Source: Lyophyllum atratum (lineage: Eukaryota > Basidiomycota > Agaricomycetes > Agaricales > Lyophyllaceae). Taken from it: 64,000 nt of DNA. Below, piece after piece: positions 35,067 through 46,199 of this stretch. The position numbers and the translations under genes were made by a program. The notes beneath the pieces were generated by a model. That model did not search any database. It worked only from the letters and a program-made list of their open reading frames with translations, and had not been told where the DNA came from. The DNA lies in contig JACGCN010000007.1 of the NCBI GenBank assembly GCA_014905825.1, positions 1,488,001 through 1,552,000 of the forward strand, written 5' to 3'. Position 1 is the first letter of the stretch; every line of letters begins with the position of its first letter.

Positions 35067-35513
35067 GCTTCTCTTGGATTTTTTGGGCGCATGTGATTCG
35101 TATCCACCGCTCTGTTTCTTTAGTATCTTCTGTCGCGGGGTTCTCCATATCCTTTATATCACAAAAGACTCCAGAACTTTACCGACCACCGTGCCACGAT
35201 AGCGACCCCCTACCATCCTCCCTTTTCTTTATTACCCCGGTTTCGTATTTATTGACAATCAGATACTGAAACACCGACATGCATATAGTCCCCCGGTGTC
35301 AAAACCCGTCATTCGTCTGCAGGTGTCAGTGCACTCTCGTCACGCAGGCATTTTGTTACAACACACCCATTGATTCTGTCAGCCTGTCTGACACTACGTA
35401 ATTTGAATGTCCTAAAATACAACTGTACGACTCATGTATGCGTGTGTAAAACTATCACCACCCAAAAAAATCCATGCCTTTCTCGAATTCACATAGTACA
35501 AATCCTACAACGC
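35067..35513. other. Convergent 3' region, nothing recognised
   Basis: About 450 bp between the 3' ends of the SPC2 and Ala-rich genes. No frame supported. Confidence 0.4.
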
Positions 35514-37156
35514 TCAGCATTTCGCAACAACTTTCCCACCCGCAGCGATGGTCTTATCAACCTTCGCAGCCGCATCCGCCACAGCAGCCGTCACCGCAGG
35601 ATCGGTCCTAACAAAAGCACAAATCAGAGACCCTTTTCATTTATAGTACTAGTAGGGAAGAGAGGACGTACGAAGTGATCCCAGCAAGCGCCGTCTTCGC
35701 CGCAGTCAGCCCATCTTCCGTCTGAGTACGCGCAGCCGCAGACGGCGCCTGGCCAGCCACGATATCCTTCGCGATGGTCGCGATTCCGGCTTTGGCGCTG
35801 TCGAGGCCGGTTTTGGCGGTGGCGGCCGCATCGGCCGCAGCTGGGTCGCTATACATCAAACAGGGAGGGAGGGAGGGATTAGCCATGGTAGAAGGAGGAC
35901 TAGGAAAGGGCAGATCAGATGGAGGGTGACTCACGCGGCGGCTGCGGTGGTGACCTTCGCGAGCGCCTTGCTAGACGCGGCGAGGCTGGCTACAGTCTGC
36001 ACGCGCGCGACGTTGCACCCGATCCCGCCGAGGGCCTTGAGGAATTGGCGTTTCTCTATCAGACAACAAAAACAAAAGTGCGGTTGAGCGAAGCGTGCTT
36101 CGAGTCAAATTCAACGGGGGATAAGTTGCGTACCGGATTGGTTCTTGGTGGTGGCTGCTTGGGTCTTGGTCTGCTTGCCAGTGGTGGGCGCGAAGGGGGG
36201 CGTGCCAGGTGGGGTGCCGGGTGGGGTGCCGGCGGGGTCGAGGTTCTCGCCTGTGGTGGTGGGCGCGAAGGGCGGGGTGCCGAGTGGGGTCTTGGTCTGC
36301 TTGGTGGGCGCGAAGGGCGGAATGCCGGGTGGGGTGCCGGCGGGGTCGACGTTCTCGCCTGCTGTGGTGGGTGCGAAGGGTGGGGTGCCGGGTGGGGTGC
36401 CCGCGGCGTCGACGGCAGCAGCGTCTGTGGCAGCAGCATCCGCAGCGGTCGCAGTGGCGGTGGCATCCGCAGCAGCAGTCGCAGTAGCATCAGCAGCTCC
36501 CGCGTCAACAGCAGCCGCATCGCCGCATTGAGCAACCTGCTTCCCATTCGCGAGCGCCTCTGCAAGCTTGGCCTTGGCCTTAGCTAGAGGTCCTGCAGCT
36601 GCGCCTCCTTTCGCCCTAGACAACGAGGGTGTGTTGAGCTCGGGAACACCAGATGAGGAGAAGAATACTTACGCCTTGATTGTATCGAGCACGCTTTTGG
36701 CAGCGGTGAGGCCTTGAAGACCCTTGGCTCCGAGTCCGGCGCCTGCAGCCTTCGCAGCGACCTTGTTTCGGATCGCGGACGCGATTCCCTGGAACGCGCC
36801 GCCGGCATCCTGGAGCCCCGCTTGGGCTTCGTTGACAGCATCAGCCATCGTAGCGTCACTTGATCGGTTAATTGTCAGATCGCAAGTCCTTGTGTTCTAG
36901 GTAAAGCTAGGTTGTGCTTACTTGGCGTTGACGGCCATTGTAGCCATGGTGTCGAGCGCATCGTTGGCTGCTTGCATGCTTGCGGCGGTCTTGAGGCTGG
37001 ACAAACCACATTGTGCTTTAGCCAAAGGCGCTGCGTAGATGGAATGCCTTTAACTGATGGTGCGCAATGCGAGGCTATCGAGAAATACATACCAGCCTGA
37101 ACACCGAATTCACCAGCAGCCAAAGTCAAAGCGAGCAAGCACACAGTGACGCGCAT
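35514..37156 (-). CDS. Secreted Ala-rich helical protein with Pro-rich repeats
   Basis: The start ATG at 37156 gives a hydrophobic leader (MRVTVCLLALTLAAGEFGVQA). Several short exons encode Ala/Lys/Thr-rich amphipathic helices (NAKDATMADAVNEAQAGLQD, LGAKGLQGLTAAKSVLDTI, KRQFLKALGGIGCNVARVQ, GLDSAKAGIATIAKDIVAGQ). A central exon has Ala-Asp-Ala-Thr repeats followed by four or five copies of GTPPFAPT (36,145-36,400). It ends at TGA 35514-35516 after VVAKC. The helical segments recall small secreted hydrophobic-surface-binding or cell-wall proteins of fungi, but I cannot name the family. Exon joins between 36,100 and 36,950 are approximate. Confidence 0.65.
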
Positions 37157-38303
37157 TTTAGAATGTAAATGGGGGAGGTAATCGGAACGAAGTGAATGAC
37201 AAGGAAGTGAATGACAAGGAAGAATTCAGAAAGCTGGCTGAATGGCTGATGAGAACGAAATGAGTCGACTCAGTAAAGACACCAGGTCTGGTTCGAAGGG
37301 AACAAAGAAAGGACGAGACACAGGTCAGGAAAGGAAGGCTAAGAGAAGGGCGGGCGAGGAATCGCAGCTCCCTCCCTTTGTGGATTTTATAGGCCCCAGG
37401 CTTCCAGTGGTCGAGCTTCTTCAATTCAATAGCTTATGCAGTGCTTGAGAAGTCGCTACAGGCTGACATGGCGTAACTGGGGTTTCGATGCTTGTTTTAG
37501 ACGATTGATATGATGAATATTGCGCTGGTAGTGGATGACGGCAATGGCATAGTCGGAAAATCCCACCAGACTTGACGGGTGGGGGCGAATCACAAGTATT
37601 CAACTGTGTGAAGTGTTACCAAGGAAAATGGACTCGTGATTCGAGCCAAAACTCCTGGTAGTAGTACACAGTTGGGAAAGGTTTGTCATCGAGGTTCTTT
37701 TAATCCGACAGGCTACATTATACGCCCTAGCGTTTGCGTATTACCTCGAACGAGCCCCCAAAGCAAACAGACACCAAGGAAGAAAGCAGCCCCGGCGCTT
37801 GCATCCCTTCTAGTCCACTCAACCACACTGCAGTGGGACTCAGCAGGATGATTCAGCGCCCATGGTCGGCATCACTTGGTCTGCCTGTCAAGGGGTGTCT
37901 CGGCTGTCATTGTTTCCACTTCTCGAGAGTCGAGGAATAGAAGATATCCAGTGAAGTATGGACTATACATAGTTCAGGGTGACGCAAGGAATCAAGCGCT
38001 CAAGATATCGTCAAGTTGGAATGATGCAGCGAGTGGGGAGACCGGGGAAGATGGACGGAAGCAAGGACAGACACTGGTAAGTTCACGTCGCACGACTCAT
38101 CTTGTGGTGCGGCTTTCTCCGGTATCTTGGGCTTGGCACTCGACATCAACGGAGGGACGAAGGTAATTTCAAAGGCGTATACGAGCAGACTCAGAGGTAT
38201 ATACATAGATAAGGAAACTTGTTCCCAATTTCCGTGGAAATTGAAGCTGTGACGAGCCAAATTCGGGCAACCCGGAACGATGATGCGCAGCACAGAATAC
38301 CTT
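37157..38303. other. Intergenic region of 1.1 kb, nothing recognised
   Basis: Promoter of the Ala-rich gene plus unassigned sequence. It has short direct repeats of gaatgacaaggaa at 37,193 and 37,209. No gene supported. Confidence 0.4.
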
Positions 38304-38636
38304 TCACTCAGCGCGCGCTTTGGCTGCCGCGATAATGACGTCTGCTGCCTTCTCGGACATCTGTAGAAGCAAGGGTTTAGGAACACTGATAGTATGGTTA
38401 CGATGCTATCACTTACCATATAAGTCGGGGTAGTTATGAAAAATCCGGGGACATTGGGCCAAGAGCTCGCATCGACAACTCTCAGTCGATCTACTCCTCT
38501 GACCTTGAAGTTTCCGTCGAGGACAGAATTAGGATCTGTCAACGTTGTTGGTTCGTTTCCTCTATCGGACAGATCTTTTCTGGCTGATACGTACCGTCAT
38601 CGGGGCCCATTGCATTTGTACAGCACGCATGGTGAC
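38304..38636 (-). pseudogene. GMC oxidoreductase, 3' exons (C-terminal FAD/active-site part)
   Basis: Two exons on the minus strand. The first reads GHHACCTNAMGPDD (active-site His region), then after an intron PNSVLDGNFKVRGVDRLRVV and DASSWPNVPGFFITTPTYM. A last exon after a gtaagt intron reads MSEKAADVIIAAAKARAE then TGA at 38304. These are the final roughly 100 residues of a GMC flavoprotein. The preceding exon is not adjacent: upstream of the acceptor at 38,637 there are only about 22 bases before the inverted repeat of the large DNA transposon starts. The matching upstream exons lie 15 kb away at 53,688-55,250 on the same strand. Confidence 0.88.
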
Positions 38637-38658
38637 CTGTCACCATTCACTGGGTGAG

Positions 38659-38713
38659 TGATATATCACAACCCCCTACTGGTAAGATGGTCGGTGATGT
38701 ATCAAACCCCCTA
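38659..38713 (+). repeat. Left terminal inverted repeat
   Basis: Begins TGATATATCACAACCCCCTA and continues through ctggtaagatggtcggtgat to ...aaaccccctA. It matches the reverse complement of 53556-53610 at 51 of 55 positions; the inner 38 bases are identical. It contains two copies of a TGATRTATCA motif. Confidence 0.9.
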
Positions 38714-38850
38714 ATATTCGGCGGATTTGATGTATCACTTACCTATGACATGTCCATCCCCTCAGCCACATCAGTTCAAACTCAGCCATCCCTCCTGCCG
38801 TCCCGTTGCTTACATCAAGGCTGAGCGCTCCCGCATCCCGCGCCATCACT

Positions 38851-39010
38851 TCGGCAATGGACACCGACTCTCAAATCAACGCATCACCTCGGCAATGGAC
38901 CCGACTCTCAAATCAACGCATCACCTCGGCAATGGACCCGACTCTCAAATCAACGCATCACCTCGGCAATGGACACCGACTCTCGAATGATGCATCACTT
39001 CGGCAGTGGA
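38851..39010 (+). repeat. Tandem 37-38 bp repeat near left end of KDZ element
   Basis: Units start with tcggcaatgg at 38851, 38889, 38926 and 38963, with a decayed fifth (tcggcagtgg) at 39000. Each holds cgactctcaaatcaacgcat and ends catcacc. A subterminal repeat of this kind is typical of transposase-binding regions; the role is inferred. Confidence 0.85.
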
Positions 39011-39114
39011 TACCAGCCCGCCCACCCTAATTTTAGCCTACCATCATCTCACCGCATCATTAGGGTTGATTTCCTTTTCCAGTAGACACTCAAATATGTA
39101 GCTTTATTTCTACT

Positions 39115-42100
39115 CTATAAATAGTCGTTATCCTCCCAACGCTTCACAAGGAAGGGAACCACTGCCCAGTCACGCTGGAATTTCTCCTTGAGCTGTAGCA
39201 AGACCGCCGCCTGCCGCTGAGAATATGACGATACACCTTCCATCGTGATACAATCCAGCCCCGTTCTGCGACAACCGCTGCTCCAGCCACCATCCAGCCT
39301 TCCATGACAGGAATGCCAACACTCGACGCATTTCCTCCTGTACCAATTCAACTTCCTCAGCCCATCTCATCGCCCTAGCTCTGGTACGACACCATTCTAT
39401 TCGTAATCCTATATGTTGCGTTAACACCTCTGAACACGGGTGAGTCGAGACATTGCCACTCACCGTCATTGAGCACAGGATCTGCGTCGTCATCCACCAC
39501 AACTCCTGGGGCCGACCAGATCCAAGATGTTGTCTTGCTCCCCTCCGTCTCCCCAAACAATCCTTCGGACAATGATCGGATGTCTGTATCCTTCAGTCCT
39601 CGAAGTGTGGTCTCCCAAACTGGTACCTGCCGCCCCTTCGATAGGATAATCAGCGCTTCGCGTGCTCTTCGGTATCTATTCGCCGCCCTCTTGATCGCCT
39701 CGTTGGCTGTAGTGATAGCTACATTAGCTCGGGTATTTGCCTTGACACCCCGTGTGTAGCGATCCTTGTGGGTGTAGAGATGAGAACGGAGTCGCAGGAC
39801 GCGTCGAACCTCCTCCAGCGCATCGTTGGCCTGTCCTTCTCGTAACCGCCATTCATAAGCCTGCAGCGTCTCATTGACTATGATTCCCTCCTTCTTCAGC
39901 TCCGAGGGAAGCCACAATGCGATATCTTGAGCCTTCGTAGAAGGCAAGCCATTCGGGCCCGCCTTTTGCAACGCTTTCGCTCGCTGCCTTGCCGCTTCTG
40001 GAAGGAATAGCACTTGGACCTCAATCCAGGTCGAGATCTTGCGCCGCAGTTGATTAGAGCGCTCGAGAAGGTTTGAGAGTTGATTGGCTGTGGGATGGAG
40101 GCCCAGATCGGTGGAATCGGCTGCCAGCTTTCGTCTGAGGAGGGGCGCTAGCTTCAGCTCCAATTACTGATAGAATGACGAGAGATGTTACATACTGCTC
40201 CTCTCCCAATGCAAGGCCATTAGCAATCATCACTGTTGGATGATGCTCGTGTGCGTGCTCTGGATCATCTCTGTCGCTCGCCCCCTCCTTAGCCGCCACC
40301 TCTTGTGCAAGCTCCAAGCGTACATCCCGCTCCGACATTACTAGGGACACGTCAGAAATTTCAACGGCAAGATACGGTGTACATACGTTTGCTATTGGAC
40401 TTATACGGATTGGGCGGCGGATCCGGTTTCCACGAATCGCGCTCCCATCCGTTGACCGCATCACCCCACGTTTTGATAACCTGGGGTGGGATCGCACTCT
40501 CAAGGTCCCTCAATGCAGTTTGATGTTCAAGTCGTGCAGGTGTCGCTTCCTTTAGTTTGTTCAGCAAACGCACACCTGGAATTATCTCAATCAGTGTGGA
40601 AACGGATTTATAAATATACATAGCGACGTACCGAACTGGATGATCTTTTTCCAGTTCCAGTCATTGAAATGATCGTCAAGGGTGTCCCGCCGTGCCCCTG
40701 GTCCCATCTCCTTTGTGCTTTGTGCAATGGGGTTGATATTTGCCCACCCGCGTTCGGGCGCCTCGCCATCCGTCCTTCCCACACCCTTCACCAAGTTAAA
40801 TGAATAGAGAATATTGCAATCCTCAATATGGGCGGGTAAATGGAACTTTGGAACGAGAAAGGATATGTATTTCACACTACCTGACATGTGGAGCTCGTGT
40901 GGGTAGCTTAGCATTCGCTCCTTCAAATTTTTGTGCCACTGGCATACGATGTCGTAGGATACTACAATCGTCTGGACGCCTGTGTCGCGAAGACTACTGA
41001 AAAAAAGATAATCCATATTGAGATATCTAGATACAGCATCAGATTCCGATGTTGAAGTATATATGCGCGACTTACCTCTCCCCTTTCTGTAGATCACCAA
41101 CGCCAAGGGGACGTTTGAAATCGTGACGGGAGCAATCAATGGTGCCTGCGCCAGATGCTGCGAGGCCTCGAGCCTCCCGATCAGGCTTATTCACCGCATC
41201 ATGTGAGACGCAATCACTTCGCTGATGCCAGGAAATCAATATCTGAAAAGTAGTGCGGGAGACGACGTACATCTTGCTTTTGGTCCCACCGTGCTTCAAG
41301 GTATTCCTTATAACCCTGTTCCTCTACGAAAAACGCCCAGCCTCCACCCAGACTGGGATCACGCTCTTCGGATGATACGAGTTTCCGTTTGAGTCGGAAG
41401 TTGGCATCCATGCCAACGAATAGAGCATAGAGAAACCTAGTCGTAGTGAGATATGCGATTCCTCAAATACATATATGAGTAAGACTCACTTCTTATCTTC
41501 CGGCGCCATTTCCCAATTTGGCGGCAGATTGATACCGGGTTGTGGGCACGCAGGACATAGAACCGCGCATTGGCCGGGCTTTGTCGCGTTGATGCCGTCT
41601 GGTTCATTTCCGATGCCAGAACGCTTCAGCATCTTGAGGTTGCGCCATTGACGGACCATCCGCATGAATTCATCAAGTCGATCCTGAATTTGAATTAGTA
41701 GAGTTTTGAGAAGAGTGAGGTCAACGTACTCGATGCCCGATCAGACCGGTGTTATCAGTCTCACGGGTCACGGTATTGAAAAACTCGTAGCCGGAGGACT
41801 TCGATTCAAAGGAGAGGAGGTGAAAGTGTTTGAGACAGTTGAATGTCGTGGCTGTCCGTGGATGAGTCCCGGTCGCCGGATAAAGACGCGCCCTCAGGAG
41901 CTGAAGTGGATCATCTATGGCTTGCTCGCATCTGCAGAAATCCAACCCGACTTCGTGAATGCCATAAGAGTCGATAATCACAAAGTCGTCAGCGACGGCA
42001 GGTTTAGCGTTGACACAGCGTTGGCCCGGTCGATGGTTTAGCTGGATGCGAAACCCGAGGTTCTTCAAAGTCACGCGCTCGAAAAAAAATCCATTCCATT

Positions 42101-42741
42101 GCTAAGGCATCTATTAGTATTCTACTGCGATTAGAAGACAATGGGACACACCTCAATACGGTGCAGAGGAATACACGCATGCGATGAAACCATACATTCG
42201 GTACATAAGAGACGGCCAAAGAGACAGTCAATACACCGATAGTTTGCTGACATGGATTGACCGCAGGGGCAGAAGGGGTCTGTGTATTCACCCCGCCCTT
42301 CCAAGCGAAGAAACTCGTCAAGGAATGTTTGGCGATCTTCAGCGACCCACACCTTCGTTGGGTTGTCCTGCTTACATGTTAGTGGATGAGATTTCCTGAG
42401 TCTATGGGGACACATACCGATGCAGGGCGCACACGCTGTTTCTTCTGCAGTCCATGCTCTTCGTCCCAACGATCCCAATAGCCGGCCTGCATAAACTCAA
42501 ACCCTTCCAAAACATCTCCTGATGGCGATACATCTGCATCTCGGCCGTCCGCGTAAGGCTCAACGATTGAACGTTTCTCTGGAGAACCGGGTGCTCCAGC
42601 AACTACAGCAGTAGTAGTCCTCGTCCCTGCACTGGAAACGACGGAAATCGTATGGTGGAACAAAGTTCTCAGAGGCCTCGGATCGTCGTCTTCCTCGCTG
42701 GAATCCGGGCACACCATAGATTGGACCTTTGGGCGCTTCAT
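39115..42741 (-). CDS. KDZ-superfamily transposase with CxC2-like cysteine cluster
   Basis: Start ATG 42741 (MKRPKVQSMVCPDSSEEDDD). N-terminal region with WDEEHGLQKKQR and RQTFLDEFLRLEGR, then the CxC2-like cluster FCPCGQSMSANYRCIDC...LLCTECMVSSH...PLHRIE. KDZ landmarks follow: FFNTVTRETDNTGL, FMRMVRQWRNLKMLKRSG, and CAVLCPACPQPGINLP. Three acidic sites are visible: FVGMDANFRLKRK (first Asp), VSYDIVCQWHKNL (second Asp) and DGEAPERGWANINP (Glu). A C-terminal coiled region (LRRKISTWIEVQ, NETLQAYEWRLREGQANDA, ARAMRWAEEVELVQEEMRR) completes it. About ten introns. In the last 60 codons the family-like ending (EGVSSYSQRQAAVLLQLKEK) is in a different frame from the preceding helix, suggesting a one-base shift at 39,250-39,290. 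Confidence 0.88.
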
Positions 42742-42919
42742 TTGTGGTATGGGTGGGATGCGTGCAGAGGGACTTACGATACACCGGCAGATGGATAGCA
42801 GGCACGCGTCTTGGATCGGGATCAAACTAGATTGGATATTAAGCTAGCCGAATTGCTATATGAAGTCTCTAACCAAGGTCAGTGATATATCACCACCCCC
42901 GCAGATACCACGTACCGCC
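42742..42919. promoter_or_regulatory. Divergent promoter of transposase and first CxFC gene
   Basis: 178 bp between the ATG of the transposase (minus) and the ATG at 42920 (plus). It carries one TGATATATCACCACCCCCG motif near 42,884, the same words as the left terminal repeat. This suggests that transposase binding could autoregulate both genes. Confidence 0.5.
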
Positions 42920-43473
42920 ATGGATTCCAAAAAGACTGAGCAGGCGAAACCGGCCGTAGATGGTGAGCTCAGGAGTGGTACTTGCGTCCTACTTCGTGTT
43001 GATCATGACATTTGTGTCCAGTCGTCCAGCAGACGGCAGAGACGGTAGAGGCGGTGTCGAAGAGCACCGCCATGGGTGACGTGGTGGATCTGGTGGATCA
43101 GATGAATCGGCTGGATGTCCAGCCGAATTGCGAATTCTGCGCAAAGCCGAAATCCGGGAACGGCTGGGCGTTGTTCCCGGCGAGGAAGTTGTCAGCGGGC
43201 TTGAAAGAGGGAGAAACCTCTGTGGAATGGGTGCAGCGGAAATCTGGAGCACGACGCATCGTTTGTAGAGCGTGCATCATGGCCGCAATTGAGGAGCGGG
43301 ATGCTAGGTCACCGTGGGGTGATACATGGATGGACAGGTGGATGGACAACGATGTCGACGACGGTCCGAGTCCGACAGGGGGAAAGGGCTGGGAGAATGA
43401 GCGGCCGGCGTGGTTGGATAAAGATCCGAGTCCGATGGGGTCCTGCTGGGACGACGAGAAGCCTGATGTCTAA
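42920..43473 (+). CDS. CxFC...CxxC putative zinc protein A (KDZ cargo)
   Basis: Start ATG 42920 (MDSKKTEQAKPAVD), one intron (gtgagc at 42,961 to gtccag about 43,020), then VVDLVDQMNRLDVQPN and a CEFCAKPKSGNG...RIVCRACIMAAIEERDA module with 41 residues between the two cysteine pairs. An acidic Trp/Asp/Pro-rich tail holds the partial repeat PSPTGGKGWENE / PSPMGSCWDDE. No known domain. The single C4 site suggests a small zinc ribbon; cytosolic or nuclear, with no signal peptide. Head-to-head with the transposase, 178 bp apart, so probably co-expressed. Confidence 0.7.
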
Positions 43474-43528
43474 TATAAGGTGCTGTATATTAGAATGCTA
43501 CAGGTTCCCTGTCCATACCCCCGTGAGC

Positions 43529-43950
43529 ATGTCCTCAGAAACCGTTTGCGAGGCTACATCGCCTACATCAAAGGCGCATCAAGGTGACTTCATATTTCCT
43601 AGAAACATAGACATACCTGACGAGTGCCAGTACGCGTCTTGCCCATGAATCGTTGTCGCTTTTGTTCTGTCGAACACGGCCGCAATCGCCATGCTCAATC
43701 ACGTCATATCTGGAAAGATGTGGACGTCAATGAGTTATGTTCCCAAGGCCCCCCAGCATACCTCAGCCGATTCATTGATGAGTACGGAATGGAAGGCCTA
43801 ATTTGTTATCAGTGCTTGATGCTGGCATGGGAAGACCACATGGACTTTACCGTTGGACAGGCTGGCATGACACATACGATGGATTGGAGAAAGGAAATAT
43901 TAGCCGATGGCTGGGGAAAGGGGCGCAATTTGGAATCGGGTAATTGGTGA
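43529..43950 (+). CDS. CxFC...CxxC putative zinc protein B (KDZ cargo)
   Basis: Start ATG 43529 (MSSETVCEATSPTSKAHQ), a 48-nt intron (gtgact...tgccag), then VRVLPMNRCRFCSVEHG, a 46-residue spacer (HIWKDVDVNELC, PPAYLSRFIDEYGMEG) and LICYQCLMLAWEDHMD. It lies 55 bp after gene A on the same strand and shares with it the CxFC start, the (I/V)CxxC(I/L)M.A(I/W)E end and an acidic tail. Likely a diverged tandem duplicate. No function assigned. Confidence 0.65.
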
Positions 43951-44062
43951 TCATGCGGCGACGTACCTAGCTCATTTTGTACTTGCATGCTTCTTAGGGA
44001 TTTGTAAAGATGACCTTGTGGAAATGGTTAAAAAAAGTTCATAATAGATATGTAAGGATAAA

Positions 44063-45798
44063 CTAAACATCACGACGGTTTACGCTACGACGAAGTCCAA
44101 CCTTCCCAACCCTCGTGAACATGTCCAAGCTCTTCTCCCAGCGACCAGTGTCGATTTTGATCTTCTCGGCGGCACCGGCGGTTGTAGAGGTGAAAGATAC
44201 GACGGTTTGGAAATGATACGCCACCCAACGGAAAAGTCCCCCCGCTGCATATTGAGTAAATGATAGGCGAGTTTCGTTGGGTCCGACCGGGGTATTGCCG
44301 TGTTCAACTGCGCCAGAAGGGATAAGGGCCGTGGAGCCGGGTGGGAATTCGATAATGAGATTCAAAGAATAAAGAATGAGGTGGCCGCCGCGCGTCGCGT
44401 CATAAGCGCCGAGGGCAGTGAGGGCACATAATCCACAGCATAGATTACCGCAGTCAACGTGACGGCAGGTGCTGGTACGGGGGCCGCAGTTAAAGGTACA
44501 GGCGGGGAAAACGGAATTGGTAAAGTTGTGTTCTAGATTTGGATGGTGATTGAAGAGTGCTTGAAGTGTGGTCGCGTAATATTTGTAGAGTTTGGGGGCG
44601 AACGAGGCGAATGTACCTAGGGGGCGAGAGCCTTAACAATCATCGTCCGATTCATCGAGGAGGAGGGGTGGAAGGTCATCATAGACGGGGGAGGGAGGAC
44701 GGGAATGGAGGGGGGAGGGAGGAGGGGAATCCGTACTGTTTTGAAAGCCAGCAATACGACGTATGTTCCAGTCGGACAGCAAACGCCTCACCAGGCGCCC
44801 ACATGGGCCAGAATGGTGGAGATTAGCGGGTTTCTAGAAGGTAAATTAGCGCTGAGACCGACAAACAATTCATGATATTGTTACACACCGTTTGTCCTCC
44901 CCCATAAGAAACCCCCGTCGCGAAGGCGGCGAAGTTGCCGCGACGATGATGGAGATCATCCTCCCCAATGGCACCTGATGCTGTTGCCTGCTCTCGTACC
45001 TCCTCCATGACGGATGTGGCGCCTGCGACGACGTCGTCCCAACTGGAGTCGCAAGGACGTCCAGGGAAGGCTGCAAACGCACGACCTTCAGTGTCGACGA
45101 TCGAGAACGCCGTCCTACAAGACTGATGAGCGAAGGATAAGAAATAGATCGATAAGGGCATACCGGCCGTCCCACTCGATGTAACGGAAGCCCCGTTGCA
45201 GGAGGTCCTTGACCTCATCCGGCTTCCTAGGCTCCAACTTCTCCTTCATCGCAGCTTTTACCCGTTTGGCCTTCCTCCCCTGTTTCGACTTCTGCTGCAG
45301 ATAGATACGTTTCCCAGTCCAGGCGCCGCCCTTCGTGTTGGGGAGCATGGCGGCGTCGATGCCTGCGGTGAGAGGCGCCGTGAAGATCTGGGCCTTAGCA
45401 GTTGGGGAGCAGCGAACTTTGCGAGTGTGGGGAGAGGTCGACATGGCGGCGTCTACTCGCTTCTTGGAGCGCTGCAGCTTCTTGTGGTTGGCTTGGCGGC
45501 GAGCTTCGACAGTTCCGTGGGTGGGCACGTGTGTAGACGTAGCGACAGAGGAAGGGGGAGGATGTGGCAGGACGGGAAGTGGTTGATGGGATACCGTGGG
45601 ACCGTCGGTCATGGGGGCGCCCTCCGAATCGTCGCCATCGACGGGCTCCCGCTGAATGGCGCCTTGCATGAGGAAGTCGAAGTTGTCGTTGAAGACCACA
45701 GGGGATCCATGGTGGAGGGCAGGGCTGGCGACGGTGGCAATATCATATGGCGCAAAGAAGTAGGGGGAATAGGAGGATCCGGAACGAGTCTGAGACAT
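44063..45798 (-). CDS. TET/JBP-type 2-oxoglutarate/Fe(II) dioxygenase (KDZ cargo)
   Basis: Start ATG 45798. A low-complexity N-terminus (His/Pro-rich, then Lys/Arg-rich RQANHKKLQRSKKR) leads to DLLQRGFRYIEWDGR and, over an intron, TAFSIVDTEGRAFAAFPGRP. Then come FATGVSYGGGQT, WNIRRIAGFQNS and, after an intron, TFASFAPKLYKYYATTL. The double-stranded beta-helix shows TFNCGPRTSTCRHVDCGNL (HxD iron motif, codons at 44453-44461), ALGAYDATRGGHLILYSLNL, IEFPPGSTALIPSGAVEHGN (distal iron His at 44300-44302) and ETRLSFTQYAAGG (Arg for 2-oxoglutarate). This matches fungal TET/JBP enzymes that oxidise 5-methylcytosine or related bases. All catalytic residues are present; about four introns. Nuclear action is expected. 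Confidence 0.88.
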
Positions 45799-45955
45799 AC
45801 CTACATGAGATTAACGCAGAGAGAACATGGTAAATGGAACTCACTTGGCCTCGAGGCATAATGATAAACAGTAATAGATTCTAAAGGGAGCGGGGAGGCA
45901 CACGTCAGTATACGAATGAACGACATCGAGAGCAGAGGGGATTGGGCATGTGTAC

Positions 45956-46110
45956 CCGCCGTAGGGCCTTTGGCAAGTCCCAATGCACGGGTTACGCTCG
46001 CGACGCTCGCCGTAGGGCCTTTGGCAAGGTCCAATGCACGAACAATGGCTTAAGCGCACATAAGGAGAGTACAACCGCCGTAGGGCCTATGGCAAGACCC
46101 GATGCACGGT
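45956..46110 (+). repeat. Triplicated ccgtagggcct element upstream of TET/JBP gene
   Basis: Three copies of cgccgtagggcctttggcaa followed by a diverged (g/t)(t/c)ccaatgcacg, at about 45957, 46007 and 46075. They lie 160-310 bp upstream of the TET/JBP start codon, so an upstream activator-like or promoter role is possible but unproven. Confidence 0.75.
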
Positions 46111-46199
46111 CACACTCACCAGGAGATGGGCCTTGATGTTTGATGTGGAAGGAGGCGAAGGGGGAGATTAGGAAGATCCATGTTGGGTGTCGCGGTTAT

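Noticed and set aside
38648..38658. Target-site duplication of the KDZ element
   Set aside because: The bases next to the left end (ctgggtgag) and right end (tactaccgg) do not match; no duplication can be supported.
45196..45861. 221-codon plus-strand ORF opposite the TET/JBP N-terminus
   Set aside because: No domain; the minus frame joins in phase to the conserved TET/JBP exons and explains the openness.
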